Shown: positions 1 through 7,024, counted from the first letter of the stretch. The stretch is DNA of 10,875 bases from CAYJIX01 sp964370375 (GCA_964370375.1 CAYJIX010000067.1:1-10875); one strand, 5' to 3'. Notes: a model not told the origin generated them from the letters alone. Numbers and translations: made by a program.

Positions 1-27
1 TTTTGAACAGCCTGACAAGGAGTTTTC

Positions 28-873
28 ATGATACAAGCCGACCTCCACAACCACACCAACCATTCTCACGGGCGCGATTCTGTGACTGCCATGTATGAAG
101 CAGCAGTGGCCAAAGGCCTTGCGTATTACGGCTTTTCAGAACATTCTGCCCGCCCTTTAGGCTATGACTATTCTCCAGAAACCGAATACCGCGAACACCT
201 TGCCGCCACCTTTGGCGATTATGTGGCTGGGGTACAGGCCTTGCAGGAGCAGTCTACACAAAGCCCTCACAGCAAAACGCGTGTGCTATTGGGCCTTGAA
301 CTGGACTGGCTACCCGCTGAAAACGCCTTTTTACAAAAAGCCGTAAAAGCTGCCCCTTTTGATTATATCATAGGCGGTATCCATTTTTTACGCACCTGGC
401 CCTTTGACGCCACGTCAAAGGATTGGGACAGCATGGATACTGACGCGTGCCATGCCGCCTATACCAACTATTTTATCACTTGCAAGGCCCTTGCCCAAAG
501 CGGCCTTGTGAACATTTTGGCCCATCCTGACATTATAAAAATTTTTTCCCGCCCCATCTTTGAGGCTTGGCTTACAAAGAGCGACAGCCTTGACCTTATC
601 CGCGACGCCCTTGTTGCTGTGCGTGACAACGGCCTCGTTATGGAGATTTCTTCCGCAGGGCTGCGCAAACCTTGTGCTGAAATTTATCCCGGGCCTGCCA
701 TCATGCGCATAGCTTCTGATTGCCGCGTGCCCATTGTGTTTGGCTCTGATGCGCATTGTACCGAGCATGTGGGCTATGCCTTTGACACCTTGGCACAGTA
801 CGCTGCCTCATTTGGCTATACACAAAGCCATATTATTATAGATAAAGAACCGCATCCATTGACTTTTATATGA
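28..873 (+). CDS. PHP-family phosphoesterase, probable histidinol-phosphatase (HisJ type)
   Basis: The 281-residue product is a soluble PHP-fold metallophosphoesterase. The N-terminal metal motif is DLHNH (H7, H9) with H14 in NHSHG. Further probable metal ligands are E38-H39 (FSEHS), E91 (GLELDW), H119 (GGIHF), H166 (LAHPD) and D241-H243 (GSDAH); this order and the length match HisJ-type histidinol-phosphatases (about 270 residues), which convert L-histidinol phosphate to L-histidinol and phosphate in histidine synthesis. The start is set by AAGGAG at 17-22, five bases before the ATG. No other histidine gene is visible, so specificity is inferred from family resemblance; another phosphorylated substrate is possible. 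The stop overlaps the next gene's start (ATGA at 870-873), so the two are very likely co-translated. The promoter would lie to the left of the window. Confidence 0.85.
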   Translation: MIQADLHNHTNHSHGRDSVTAMYEAAVAKGLAYYGFSEHSARPLGYDYSPETEYREHLAATFGDYVAGVQALQEQSTQSPHSKTRVLLGLELDWLPAENAFLQKAVKAAPFDYIIGGIHFLRTWPFDATSKDWDSMDTDACHAAYTNYFITCKALAQSGLVNILAHPDIIKIFSRPIFEAWLTKSDSLDLIRDALVAVRDNGLVMEISSAGLRKPCAEIYPGPAIMRIASDCRVPIVFGSDAHCTEHVGYAFDTLAQYAASFGYTQSHIIIDKEPHPLTFI

Positions 874-2330
874 ATCCTTCAATCATAGCACATATTCAAG
901 ACGGCAACGTCACCTTGGCACATCACCCTGCTTTGCGCCATATCAACTTGACACTTTTTGCCAAGGAGCATGTGTCGTTGCAGGGCAACAACGGTGCCGG
1001 AAAATCCACCTTGTTGCGTCTATTGGCAGGGCGGCAATGGCTTGACAGCACAAACGGCGGCTTTATCAAATGGTTCCCCAAAAGCTGCTTGCCTGAAACA
1101 TCGCCTTTAAGCGCACGCACCATGACCGCCCTTGTCTGTGCTGCCGAACAAGAACAAGCCCTTGCCCAAAATTGGCCCATGTCAGTGACAGACTGCCTTT
1201 TAGGTGGCCTTAAAGACGCTTTGTTTGTGCGCCCGGGCAGCGCCACAAAGGAAGAAGAGGCCCGTATTTGCAAGGCCGCACGCCTTGTCGCGCTTGAACA
1301 CCTTCTAAACTGCCCCATGAACAAGCTCTCTCAAGGGGAATTGCGCCTTGCTTTTATTGCCAAAGCCTTGGTTCGTGAACCGCGTATCCTGTTGCTTGAC
1401 GAAGTCACAGACGGGCTTGATAGAAATGCACGTGCGCATATTATGAATATTTTACAAGCCCTTGGGCAGCATACCACCTTGGTGGTCAGCTCGCATCGCC
1501 CCGAAACGGTGCCGCCTTGGGTGGCGCGTCATGTGCATATGCACAAAGGGCGCATTGTGCATGACGGGCCAAAGGATGAGGCATTGCAGGATGTGCAGGT
1601 ATTGGCAGCAGATCTCACGCCACAAACTTCCGAAGAGCCCATGGCGGGTGCAGACATTTGCCTTGAAAACGCCACGGTTTACCTTGGAGGAAAAGCTGTT
1701 TTGCACAACATCAACTGGCACATAAAGCCGCGCGAACATTGGTTTGTGCAAGGGCCAAACGGTGCCGGAAAGTCCACATTGTTGCGCACGCTTGCCGGAG
1801 ATTTACACCCTGCCCTTGGCGGTACGATCCGCCGCACACTGCCCCGGCAAGGCGGCAAGGCGATAAGCCTATCCCAAATCAAACGCGGCATCCGCCTTGT
1901 GTCTGACCTTGTGCAAGCAACCTATGCCTACAACCTTTTGGGAGAGGAACTTGTCGCGTCGGGGTTTGACAATGCCGTGGGGATCTACCGCTCCTTTACA
2001 ACAAAGGAATTGCAGGATGTGCAAGACGCTCTACAGCTCCTTGATGTGGCGCATTTGGCAAAACGCCCGTTCAGAAACTGTTCCACAGGGGAAGTGCGCC
2101 GTTTATTGCTTGCCCGTGGGATTGTGGGCACGCCTGATCTTTTGCTGCTTGATGAGCCTTGCTCGGGCCTTGATAGGCAAGGACGGCATGATCTTATGCA
2201 GCTTATTGCCAAGCTTATGCAATCAGGGATACAGATTGTCCTTGTCAGCCATCATAATGACGATACAATTGAAGGGATTACGCGTACTTTGCGTATCCAC
2301 AACGGTCAGGCCGCAGTCTGTACTGCGTAG
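870..2330 (+). CDS. Tandem-domain ABC ATPase, ModF-like
   Basis: The 486-residue protein has two complete ABC nucleotide-binding domains and no membrane segments. Domain 1: Walker A 39-47 (GNNGAGKST), signature LSQGE 153-157, Walker B with D177/E178, H-loop H209. Domain 2: Walker A 295-303 (GPNGAGKST), signature CSTGE 404-408, Walker B with D428/E429, H-loop near H461. The length and the domain 2 stretch around 363-375 (ASGFDNAVGIY) resemble E. coli ModF (490 residues), a cytoplasmic tandem ATPase linked to the molybdate locus whose role is poorly defined. No molybdate permease or binding protein is present here, so the molybdate link is only by similarity. There is no strong ribosome site; the ATG overlaps the upstream TGA, implying translational coupling to the PHP gene. 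A hairpin with a T-run follows the TAG. A role in another ABC system outside the window, or as a non-transport ATPase, is possible. Confidence 0.8.
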   Translation: MNPSIIAHIQDGNVTLAHHPALRHINLTLFAKEHVSLQGNNGAGKSTLLRLLAGRQWLDSTNGGFIKWFPKSCLPETSPLSARTMTALVCAAEQEQALAQNWPMSVTDCLLGGLKDALFVRPGSATKEEEARICKAARLVALEHLLNCPMNKLSQGELRLAFIAKALVREPRILLLDEVTDGLDRNARAHIMNILQALGQHTTLVVSSHRPETVPPWVARHVHMHKGRIVHDGPKDEALQDVQVLAADLTPQTSEEPMAGADICLENATVYLGGKAVLHNINWHIKPREHWFVQGPNGAGKSTLLRTLAGDLHPALGGTIRRTLPRQGGKAISLSQIKRGIRLVSDLVQATYAYNLLGEELVASGFDNAVGIYRSFTTKELQDVQDALQLLDVAHLAKRPFRNCSTGEVRRLLLARGIVGTPDLLLLDEPCSGLDRQGRHDLMQLIAKLMQSGIQIVLVSHHNDDTIEGITRTLRIHNGQAAVCTA

Positions 2331-2344
2331 CTGGTCAACATGGT

Positions 2345-2373
2345 AAAAAACGCACTTTAGCAGGCTGTTAGAG
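2345..2373 (+). repeat. Short intergenic repeat, copy 1
   Basis: This segment has an A-run, CGC and then TTTAGCAGgCTGTTAG. It is nearly the same as 4236-4263, differing by a few substitutions and one or two gaps. Both copies lie on the plus strand a few bases after a stop codon. Copy 1 overlaps the terminator hairpin. Confidence 0.4.
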
Positions 2374-2381
2374 CTTTTTTT
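2355..2381 (+). terminator. Intrinsic terminator after the ModF-like gene
   Basis: CTTTAGC (2355-2361) pairs with GTTAGAG (2367-2373), with two G-U pairs, around a five-base loop. C and seven T follow (2375-2381). It starts 25 bases after the stop at 2330. The A-run at 2345-2350 mirrors the T-run, so it may also act weakly on the opposite strand for glmU, which ends at 2396. Confidence 0.6.
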
Positions 2382-2395
2382 AGGCAAGCCTATCC

Positions 2396-3772
2396 CTATT
2401 TTTTAACAATCAAACGGCGTTCTTTATTGCTTTGGCGGCTTCTGGCAATACACAGGGCGTTGTCAGGCACGTCTTTGGTGACAACGGATCCTGCGCCCAC
2501 AAGGGCGTTTTCGCCAACAGTTACAGGGGCCACAAGGGCAGAATTGCTGCCGATAAAGGCCCCTTCTTTAATGGTAGTGCGGTGTTTGTTGACGCCGTCG
2601 TAATTGCAGGTAATGGTGCCTGCGCCCACATTGACCTTGGCCGCAATATCCGCATCGCCAAGGTAGCTTAAATGGTTAGCTTTGGCCCCTTTACCAAGGG
2701 TGGTTTTTTTCAATTCCACAAAATTGCCCACATGAGAGCTTTCTTGAAGCACAGCCCCAGGACGCAAACGGGCATACGGCCCCACCGTACACATGGTGCC
2801 AACAAAGGCGTCTTCAAGGTGTGAAAAAGGATGGATCACGGCACCTTCTTCAATGGTACTGTGGCAAATATGACAATAAGGGCCAATAAACGCGCCCTTA
2901 GCTATCTTTGTGTGCCCCAAAATGGTACAAGGCCCGTGCAGTTCGGCTCCTTTTTCTATACAAACGTTTGGCCCAATCCGTACCTCGCGTGGGGCGTGCA
3001 CAATAACGCCTGACTCAAGCAAGCGCTCCACCTGCAAGGCTTGCAACATTTCCTCAGATCGCGATAACTCAACAGGGTTATTGATGCCAAGCAAGTTCGC
3101 GTCATTGCCACACACAACGCCTTCCACCTCATAGCCTTTGGCAAGGGCTAGGTGCACAAGGTCTGTGATATAATATTCACCGCTCTTGTTGGCATTGGTA
3201 AGAAGGGGCAAGAGTTTTTCAAGCATCGCCATGTCAAAAACATACAACCCGGCGTTGATTTCTCCGCTATCCGGGCCGTGTTCAGTCGTATAGTCTTTAG
3301 CCTCCACAATGCCCGTAACCTTACCATTTTGCCGCATGATGCGTCCGTAAGCACCTGAAGATTCTAGCTTTAATGTGGCTATGGCCAGGTGTACGTTTTG
3401 CGCTTCATCTAAAAACGCGCGGATATGTTCAGAGCGCAATAAAGGCATATCCCCGTTGACCACAAACACCCTGTCAGACTTTGCCTGTTGCAAGGTTTCT
3501 AAGGCTACCATAAGGGCATGACCTGTGCCAAGCTGCTCTTTTTGCTCGATAAAACGAAGATCGCTTTTGGCAAAGGCTTGTTGTACAGCCGCAGCATTAT
3601 GACCGATAACAGCCCATATCTGCTTGCCAAAACACGGCTCAAGGGCTGCCACCACATGGGCTAGCATGGGTTCTCCCAAAAGGGTTTGCAAAACCTTGGG
3701 CTTGTCAGAATGCATGCGCGTGCCCTTGCCAGCTGCAAGGATTAAGGCCGAAAGATGTACAGATTGTGTCAT
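2396..3772 (-). CDS. glmU: Bifunctional UDP-N-acetylglucosamine pyrophosphorylase / glucosamine-1-phosphate N-acetyltransferase
   Basis: The product acetylates glucosamine-1-phosphate and then couples it to UTP to make UDP-GlcNAc for peptidoglycan and LPS; it is cytoplasmic. At 458 residues it is full length for GlmU (E. coli 456). The uridyltransferase domain (about 1-235) has LAAGKGTRM (12-20), K26, QLGTGHA (80-86), Mg-binding D108 in NGDMP, EINAG (171-175) and the NNP at 231-233. The C-terminal left-handed beta-helix (about 255-458) has hexapeptide repeats and the acetyltransferase residues R337 (RLRPG), K355, H367 (NHLSYLGD) and the NVGAGTITCNYDG motif (381-393). GGAGAGG lies about five bases before the ATG, supporting this start. 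It is transcribed alone, divergently from the small acidic-protein gene. Confidence 0.97.
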   Translation of the reverse strand: MTQSVHLSALILAAGKGTRMHSDKPKVLQTLLGEPMLAHVVAALEPCFGKQIWAVIGHNAAAVQQAFAKSDLRFIEQKEQLGTGHALMVALETLQQAKSDRVFVVNGDMPLLRSEHIRAFLDEAQNVHLAIATLKLESSGAYGRIMRQNGKVTGIVEAKDYTTEHGPDSGEINAGLYVFDMAMLEKLLPLLTNANKSGEYYITDLVHLALAKGYEVEGVVCGNDANLLGINNPVELSRSEEMLQALQVERLLESGVIVHAPREVRIGPNVCIEKGAELHGPCTILGHTKIAKGAFIGPYCHICHSTIEEGAVIHPFSHLEDAFVGTMCTVGPYARLRPGAVLQESSHVGNFVELKKTTLGKGAKANHLSYLGDADIAAKVNVGAGTITCNYDGVNKHRTTIKEGAFIGSNSALVAPVTVGENALVGAGSVVTKDVPDNALCIARSRQSNKERRLIVKK

Positions 3773-3793
3773 GACGCCTCTCCAAACTAAATT

Positions 3794-3821
3794 ATCTTAG
3801 GTTAAAACAAGCATCCGTAAA
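3794..3821 (-). promoter_or_regulatory. Possible glmU promoter
   Basis: Read on the minus strand, TTTACG (3816-3821) and TAAGAT (3794-3799) are separated by 16 bases. Each matches four of six sigma70 consensus positions. It sits 22 bases before the glmU ATG. An alternative overlapping -10 is GATAAT. The match is weak. Confidence 0.35.
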
Positions 3822-3897
3822 AGCAAGATTGGCCATAGATACCTGTTTTTTCGCATTTTTGTTTTGCCTTGCTGTGCCTTTTTATGGTGCTGATGGC

Positions 3898-3926
3898 TTG
3901 ACAGGGCTACGGCTAGCAGATAGCCT
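3898..3926 (+). promoter_or_regulatory. Possible promoter of the small acidic-protein gene
   Basis: TTGACA (3898-3903) is a perfect -35. A poor -10, TAGCCT (3921-3926), follows after 17 bases. If used, transcription would begin almost at the ATG at 3934 and give a leaderless mRNA, which would fit the lack of a ribosome site there. Confidence 0.25.
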
Positions 3927-3933
3927 GTACTTC

Positions 3934-4230
3934 ATGAAAACTATTACTACCACATCTGCCTTTACGGCATTGACTGAGGATGAAATTTTTGAGGCATTTG
4001 ACACCCTTGAAACAAACCCTGAAACCGATCACCCCGTAATTGTAGAAATTGAGCGTTTGGTTGGTGCCTATTCTGACAGATTTGAGGCATTATGCGCAAA
4101 CAACCATGAACTTATTGAAGAAATTTTACGCTACGAGCCGGAACATACCATAGAACAAGTGGCGTATGAAATTTTTAGCGAAGCCCTGTATGACAGCTTG
4201 CTTGATGCTGACGATGAGGATGCAGAATAA
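3934..4230 (+). CDS. Small, strongly acidic hypothetical protein (98 residues)
   Basis: I do not recognise the family. From the ATG at 3934 the product is 98 residues with about 27 Asp/Glu against 4 Lys/Arg, and it ends in an acidic tail (DADDEDAE). It looks mostly helical, with no membrane segment, Cys pair or catalytic motif, so it is likely a soluble cytoplasmic protein. The frame stays open upstream to a TTG at 3829, which would add a hydrophobic 35-residue N-terminus (CFFAFLFCLAVPFYG) resembling a signal or membrane segment. No ribosome site precedes either start. I prefer the ATG because composition changes abruptly there, but this is uncertain. It is divergent from glmU, and a copy of the short repeat follows its TAA. 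Acidic small proteins can act as chaperones or DNA mimics; nothing here shows either. Confidence 0.55.
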   Translation: MKTITTTSAFTALTEDEIFEAFDTLETNPETDHPVIVEIERLVGAYSDRFEALCANNHELIEEILRYEPEHTIEQVAYEIFSEALYDSLLDADDEDAE

Positions 4231-4235
4231 GCGCC

Positions 4236-4263
4236 AAAAACCGCTTTAGCAGCCTGTTAGGGG
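4236..4263 (+). repeat. Short intergenic repeat, copy 2
   Basis: An A-run, CCGC and then TTTAGCAGcCTGTTAG, matching 2345-2373. It begins six bases after the TAA at 4228-4230. It can form a G-U-rich hairpin but, unlike copy 1, has no T-run after it, so it is a weak terminator candidate or the remnant of one. Confidence 0.4.
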
Positions 4264-4336
4264 TAGCAATACTACAGTTTTGAAGTATGCTTACCGACAG
4301 GCAACGCCCTTTTATATTCAAGCAGTCATGGTGAAC

Positions 4337-4355
4337 AGCCTTGGGGTAGGCTTTT
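4337..4355 (+). terminator. Weak terminator between convergent genes
   Basis: AGCCT (4337-4341) pairs with AGGCT (4348-4352) around TGGGGT and runs into four T (4352-4355). It lies where the small-protein gene meets the end of trmI. The stem is short, so the call is tentative. The rest of 4264-4336 holds only a weak ATACT/AGTAT inverted repeat. Confidence 0.35.
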
Positions 4356-5220
4356 ACAGCGTTGCAAGCTCTGCCAGCCCAAGGCGTTCACGCCGCGCTT
4401 TTTCTTGTTTACGCTCGCGCGTGCCAAGGGGTCTGTGCTCATCCCAAGCTTCTGAGCGTTCTTGATGACGGGCAAAAATCAAAAAGCCCGTGTGAGCAAC
4501 CATACGATCTTCTGGCCGTAAGCGATCCGCCACAGCCTTCCAGCGGCGTACCAAAATCTCGCACACTTCAATATCGTCAAACGGGCCACGTTCCATGGCA
4601 AGCAAAAGCTTATTCACCTGATCGGTGGTGGGCAACAAAAAGCCAAGCATGGCCCCGGGGCATACGGCCTTTGGAATATGCTGCAAATATTCCCACGGCG
4701 TGCGCACGTCCAAAAAGAGTGCGTCTGCACCTGTAACATCTCCAAATCCTTCGGCAATATCTTGGCAATGCATGGTCACATTGCCCCCAACACCTGCCCA
4801 GTCGAGGTTACGCTTGGCAAGCTTATGGAATTCTTCGCGGGCCTCAAAGGTATGCACGTGTCCATCTTGCCCCGAAAACCACGAAAGCGCCACCGTCAGG
4901 CTCCCTGAACCTGTGCCTGCTTCAATGACGGTGCGCCCATGCCCCACGCCAAGACGCATGCATATATAGCCCATATCCTTTGGGTATAACACTTGTGTTT
5001 GACGTTTTACCCCTCTAACAAGGTCGGTCAAGGTGGGCTTCATGATCCTAAACGGTACCCCTTGTGAGGTTACAATTTCAGAACCGTAATCTGCATTCAC
5101 AACATCTTGCATCAGCAAAATGCCGTCCTGCGTGTGCAAGTCCTGCTTTTCCTCAACACGGCGCAAATGCCGTTTGCCACGAGGCGTTGTAATGATAACA
5201 AGATCTCCGTAAGCTGGCAT
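4354..5220 (-). CDS. trmI: tRNA (adenine-58-N1)-methyltransferase, TrmI family
   Basis: The predicted enzyme uses S-adenosylmethionine to form m1A at position 58 in the T-loop of tRNA; family members are cytoplasmic tetramers. The N-terminal small beta domain (about 1-70) precedes YPKDMGYI (79-86), a TrmI hallmark. The Rossmann-fold domain follows, with SAM motif I VIEAGTGSGSLT (98-109), the acidic residue of motif II near E126, and LDVRTPW (170-176), where D171 corresponds to the catalytic Asp usually seen in LDxPxPW. The length of 288 is slightly above the usual 255-280 because of a charged C-terminal tail (about 252-282) rich in Arg, Lys and Glu. AAAGGAT lies about six bases before the ATG. 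It stands alone, separated from HU by HU's terminator, so it probably has its own promoter in 5221-5327, though I see no convincing one. Confidence 0.88.
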   Translation of the reverse strand: MPAYGDLVIITTPRGKRHLRRVEEKQDLHTQDGILLMQDVVNADYGSEIVTSQGVPFRIMKPTLTDLVRGVKRQTQVLYPKDMGYICMRLGVGHGRTVIEAGTGSGSLTVALSWFSGQDGHVHTFEAREEFHKLAKRNLDWAGVGGNVTMHCQDIAEGFGDVTGADALFLDVRTPWEYLQHIPKAVCPGAMLGFLLPTTDQVNKLLLAMERGPFDDIEVCEILVRRWKAVADRLRPEDRMVAHTGFLIFARHQERSEAWDEHRPLGTRERKQEKARRERLGLAELATL

Positions 5221-5327
5221 GGTTATCCTTTATGGTCAGGCTGTTGATAATTTTGGGGATGTTACAAATCTGTACGCATTTATTGCACACAACATGCTGT
5301 TTTTACGTATTGCGTTATGCCAACACT

Positions 5328-5350
5328 AAAAGGGGCAGCTAGGCTGCCCC
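5328..5350 (-). terminator. Strong intrinsic terminator of the HU gene
   Basis: A perfect eight-base GC-rich stem, GGGGCAGC/GCTGCCCC (5332-5339 with 5343-5350), has a three-base loop. On the minus strand TTTT follows (5328-5331). It lies about 90 bases after the HU stop and insulates trmI from HU transcription. The 3' untranslated stretch 5351-5441 holds no other clear element. Confidence 0.8.
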
Positions 5351-5441
5351 CTTCAACAAATCTGTCTACATTTTTTACAAAAAACGTTTGTATGCTTTGT
5401 GTTATACATTACGTACCGATACCGTACAACACAATTGCGTT

Positions 5442-5717
5442 TTAATTTACAGACTCTTTCAACGCTTTGCCGGGTGTAAACTTTACAACCTTAGCAGCAG
5501 GAACAGTGATTTCTGCGCCTGTACGGGGGTTGCGTCCTTTGCGTTCTGCACGCTCAACAATTTTGAAGCTTCCAAAACCTGTAAAAGAAACCTGTTCGCC
5601 ACGAGCCATGCTTTCGGTGATTACGGCAATTGTGGCGTCAAGGAATTGTTCGGTTGCTTGCTTGGTGGATGAACCAACCTTACGATGAAGGTTGTCAACA
5701 AATTCTGCTTTAGTCAT
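5442..5717 (-). CDS. hup: HU-family nucleoid DNA-binding protein
   Basis: The 91-residue product has the standard HU length and layout: N-terminal helices starting MTKAEFVDNL, a core around VSFTGFGSF (43-51), and the DNA-binding arm signature GRNPRTGAEI (61-70) with the intercalating proline P64, then a C-terminal helix. HU dimers bend and compact DNA with little sequence preference. The frame extends 20 codons upstream, but the start at 5717 is chosen because MTKAEF is the conserved N-terminus and AAGGAG sits seven bases before the ATG. Promoter and terminator flank it closely, so it is monocistronic. IHF subunits share the fold, but the sequence reads as HU-like; which HU paralogue it is cannot be said from this window. 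Confidence 0.95.
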   Translation of the reverse strand: MTKAEFVDNLHRKVGSSTKQATEQFLDATIAVITESMARGEQVSFTGFGSFKIVERAERKGRNPRTGAEITVPAAKVVKFTPGKALKESVN

Positions 5718-5744
5718 GAAACTCTCCTTAAAAGATATTTTATA

Positions 5745-5773
5745 AACATACCAAAAACATTGACGCTTGTCAC
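5745..5773 (-). promoter_or_regulatory. Sigma70-type promoter of the HU gene
   Basis: On the minus strand the -35 is GTGACA (5768-5773, five of six). After a 17-base spacer comes -10 TATGTT (5745-5750), preceded by TGG as an extended -10. The start codon is about 30 bases downstream, leaving a short leader that holds the ribosome site. Confidence 0.65.
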
Positions 5774-5777
5774 GCAC

Positions 5778-5905
5778 TTTTAGCCCTACATCTAGGTTTT
5801 CTTTACCAACCGTTCATTTTACGCCTTTGCCCTACAGCAATGCGTATCGTAAAACGGCATGCGGGCCACAAAAACAGTTTAAACCGTTCGTATTAAAACT
5901 TTGAG
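5778..5905. other. Divergent intergenic region, HU / VTT gene
   Basis: This 128-base region must hold the VTT gene promoter, but I see no clear -35/-10 pair. It contains a direct repeat AACCGTTC (5808-5815 and 5882-5889), both followed by an AT-rich stretch, and the palindrome GTTTAAAC overlapping the second copy. These could be binding sites; the evidence is only the repetition. Confidence 0.3.
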
Positions 5906-6958
5906 GTGATTTTACAGGGACCTACATTTTCTTGCTGTGCATGCCGTCCCATGATAGTTTGTTGCATGGTTACAGCATTCTTTTTCATAGGTGCGCTTTT
6001 ACAGCTTATCGGCGTGACGTTGTCAATGTACAAACGCCACCGCTTTGGCTGTATCTTTTTTACGGGCGGTGCTGTGCCTGTTATGTATGCCGCGTGGCAA
6101 AACCAAGACAGCACCCTCATACTGGGACAAACGCTTATAACCATTATCCTTTTTCTTATTATGCCAGCGCATAAAAGCACAAGCACCTTGTGGCAAGCCT
6201 GCCGTGACACTTATACGGCTTTTAGACAGTTTTGGCTACAATATTCAGGCCTTTGCAAACAAACCCTCATCTTGCTTCTGGCACTTGTTGCTGTTCTTGC
6301 TCTGCCCCTCTTTGCCCCAAGCACAGAAAGCCTTCACCATTTTATCAAACAATACACAGGCATTAGCAATAACACGCACCAATCCCATGCAAGCTTTATA
6401 TTGTTAGCAGGGCTTTTAAGCTTTATCGGTATTCCTCGTCAGGCGTTAAGTTTTGTAGCCGGGCTTTTTTTTGGCGTATATATGGGCACGTTTTTGGCTA
6501 CCTTGGCAACGACCCTTGGCTGTGCCATGGCCTTTGCCACAAGCCGTTTTCTCAGCACCCTATGGCGCAATCGCCAAAAAAAGACTGAGCAAAAAACGAT
6601 TTTATTTCACAATTTTATTCTTAAATATGAAAAACACTATCGCACATTGCACAACCTATTGCTACAAAATCCCTTTTGTATGGCTGTGCTTTTAAGGCTG
6701 TTTCCGTCGGGCAACAATTTACTGTTCAGCCTGCTTGGCGGGATCATGAGGATGCCTGCCCTTGCCTTTATTGGCGGATCCTGCCTTGGCTATATTCCTC
6801 AAAATCTTATTTTTGCGCTTATGGGAAGTGGTACGTACAACGACGGCCCATGGCGTATTGTTATTGCCATTGCGCTGTTTGTATGCACCGCTTTACTTGG
6901 CATTTGGATTTGGAGGCGTGCTGATCGGCAAAGCGCTTGTGCCCATGAGCAAGCTTAA
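5906..6958 (+). CDS. Multi-pass membrane protein with C-terminal VTT (DedA/TVP38) domain
   Basis: From GTG at 5906 the product is 350 residues. Hydrophobic segments lie near 17-41, 49-62, 71-87, 119-137, 163-190, 192-210, 257-282 and 315-336. The C-terminal half matches the VTT/SNARE-associated family: IGIPRQALSFVAGLFFG (174-190), then RLFPSGNN (264-271), GGIMRMPALAFIGGS (278-292) and GYIPQN (295-300). Family members are inner-membrane proteins involved in lipid translocation and envelope homeostasis. The first 90 residues are not part of VTT; DSTLILGQ (68-75) recalls the LAB_N segment of lipid-A-disaccharide synthase. The start is uncertain: GTG lies inside an extended ribosome-site-like GAGGTGAT with no start codon at the usual distance, and ATGs at 5951 and 5966 lack ribosome sites. 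It is a single-gene unit between the HU promoter region and a bidirectional terminator. Confidence 0.8.
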   Translation: MILQGPTFSCCACRPMIVCCMVTAFFFIGALLQLIGVTLSMYKRHRFGCIFFTGGAVPVMYAAWQNQDSTLILGQTLITIILFLIMPAHKSTSTLWQACRDTYTAFRQFWLQYSGLCKQTLILLLALVAVLALPLFAPSTESLHHFIKQYTGISNNTHQSHASFILLAGLLSFIGIPRQALSFVAGLFFGVYMGTFLATLATTLGCAMAFATSRFLSTLWRNRQKKTEQKTILFHNFILKYEKHYRTLHNLLLQNPFCMAVLLRLFPSGNNLLFSLLGGIMRMPALAFIGGSCLGYIPQNLIFALMGSGTYNDGPWRIVIAIALFVCTALLGIWIWRRADRQSACAHEQA

Positions 6959-7024
6959 AAAACTTAGCCCAAAAATCACAACAGAGCGCAACTACGCACC
7001 ATGATTTTTTTGGGCCAGGTTTTT
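6957..7024. terminator. Bidirectional terminator between convergent genes
   Basis: GCCCAAAAATCA (6967-6978) pairs with TGATTTTTTTGGGC (7002-7015), with two extra bases on one arm, around a loop of about 23 bases. T-runs flank it on both strands: TTTTT at 7020-7024 on plus, and on minus TTTTTT opposite the A-run 6957-6962. It lies between the VTT gene end and the DUF1269-like gene end (7090). Confidence 0.6.

Noticed and set aside
923..1324. 133-codon minus-strand ORF inside the ModF-like gene
   Set aside because: It mirrors a conserved ATPase domain; composition and lack of motif mark it as a shadow.
2381..2392. Palindrome TAGGCAAGCCTA at the end of glmU
   Set aside because: The loop would be too small for the full stem and A, not T, follows on the minus strand, so it is not a convincing glmU terminator.
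4625..4969. 114-codon plus-strand ORF inside trmI
   Set aside because: It lies opposite the conserved SAM-binding region of trmI and has no domain or ribosome site.
5412..5426. GTAC-flanked repeat in the HU 3' untranslated region
   Set aside because: The arms are only four bases and nothing about the position suggests a function.
5718..5777. 20-codon upstream extension of the HU reading frame
   Set aside because: It overlaps the promoter, lacks a ribosome site, and HU proteins start at MTKAEF-like sequences; the strong AAGGAG fits the later start.
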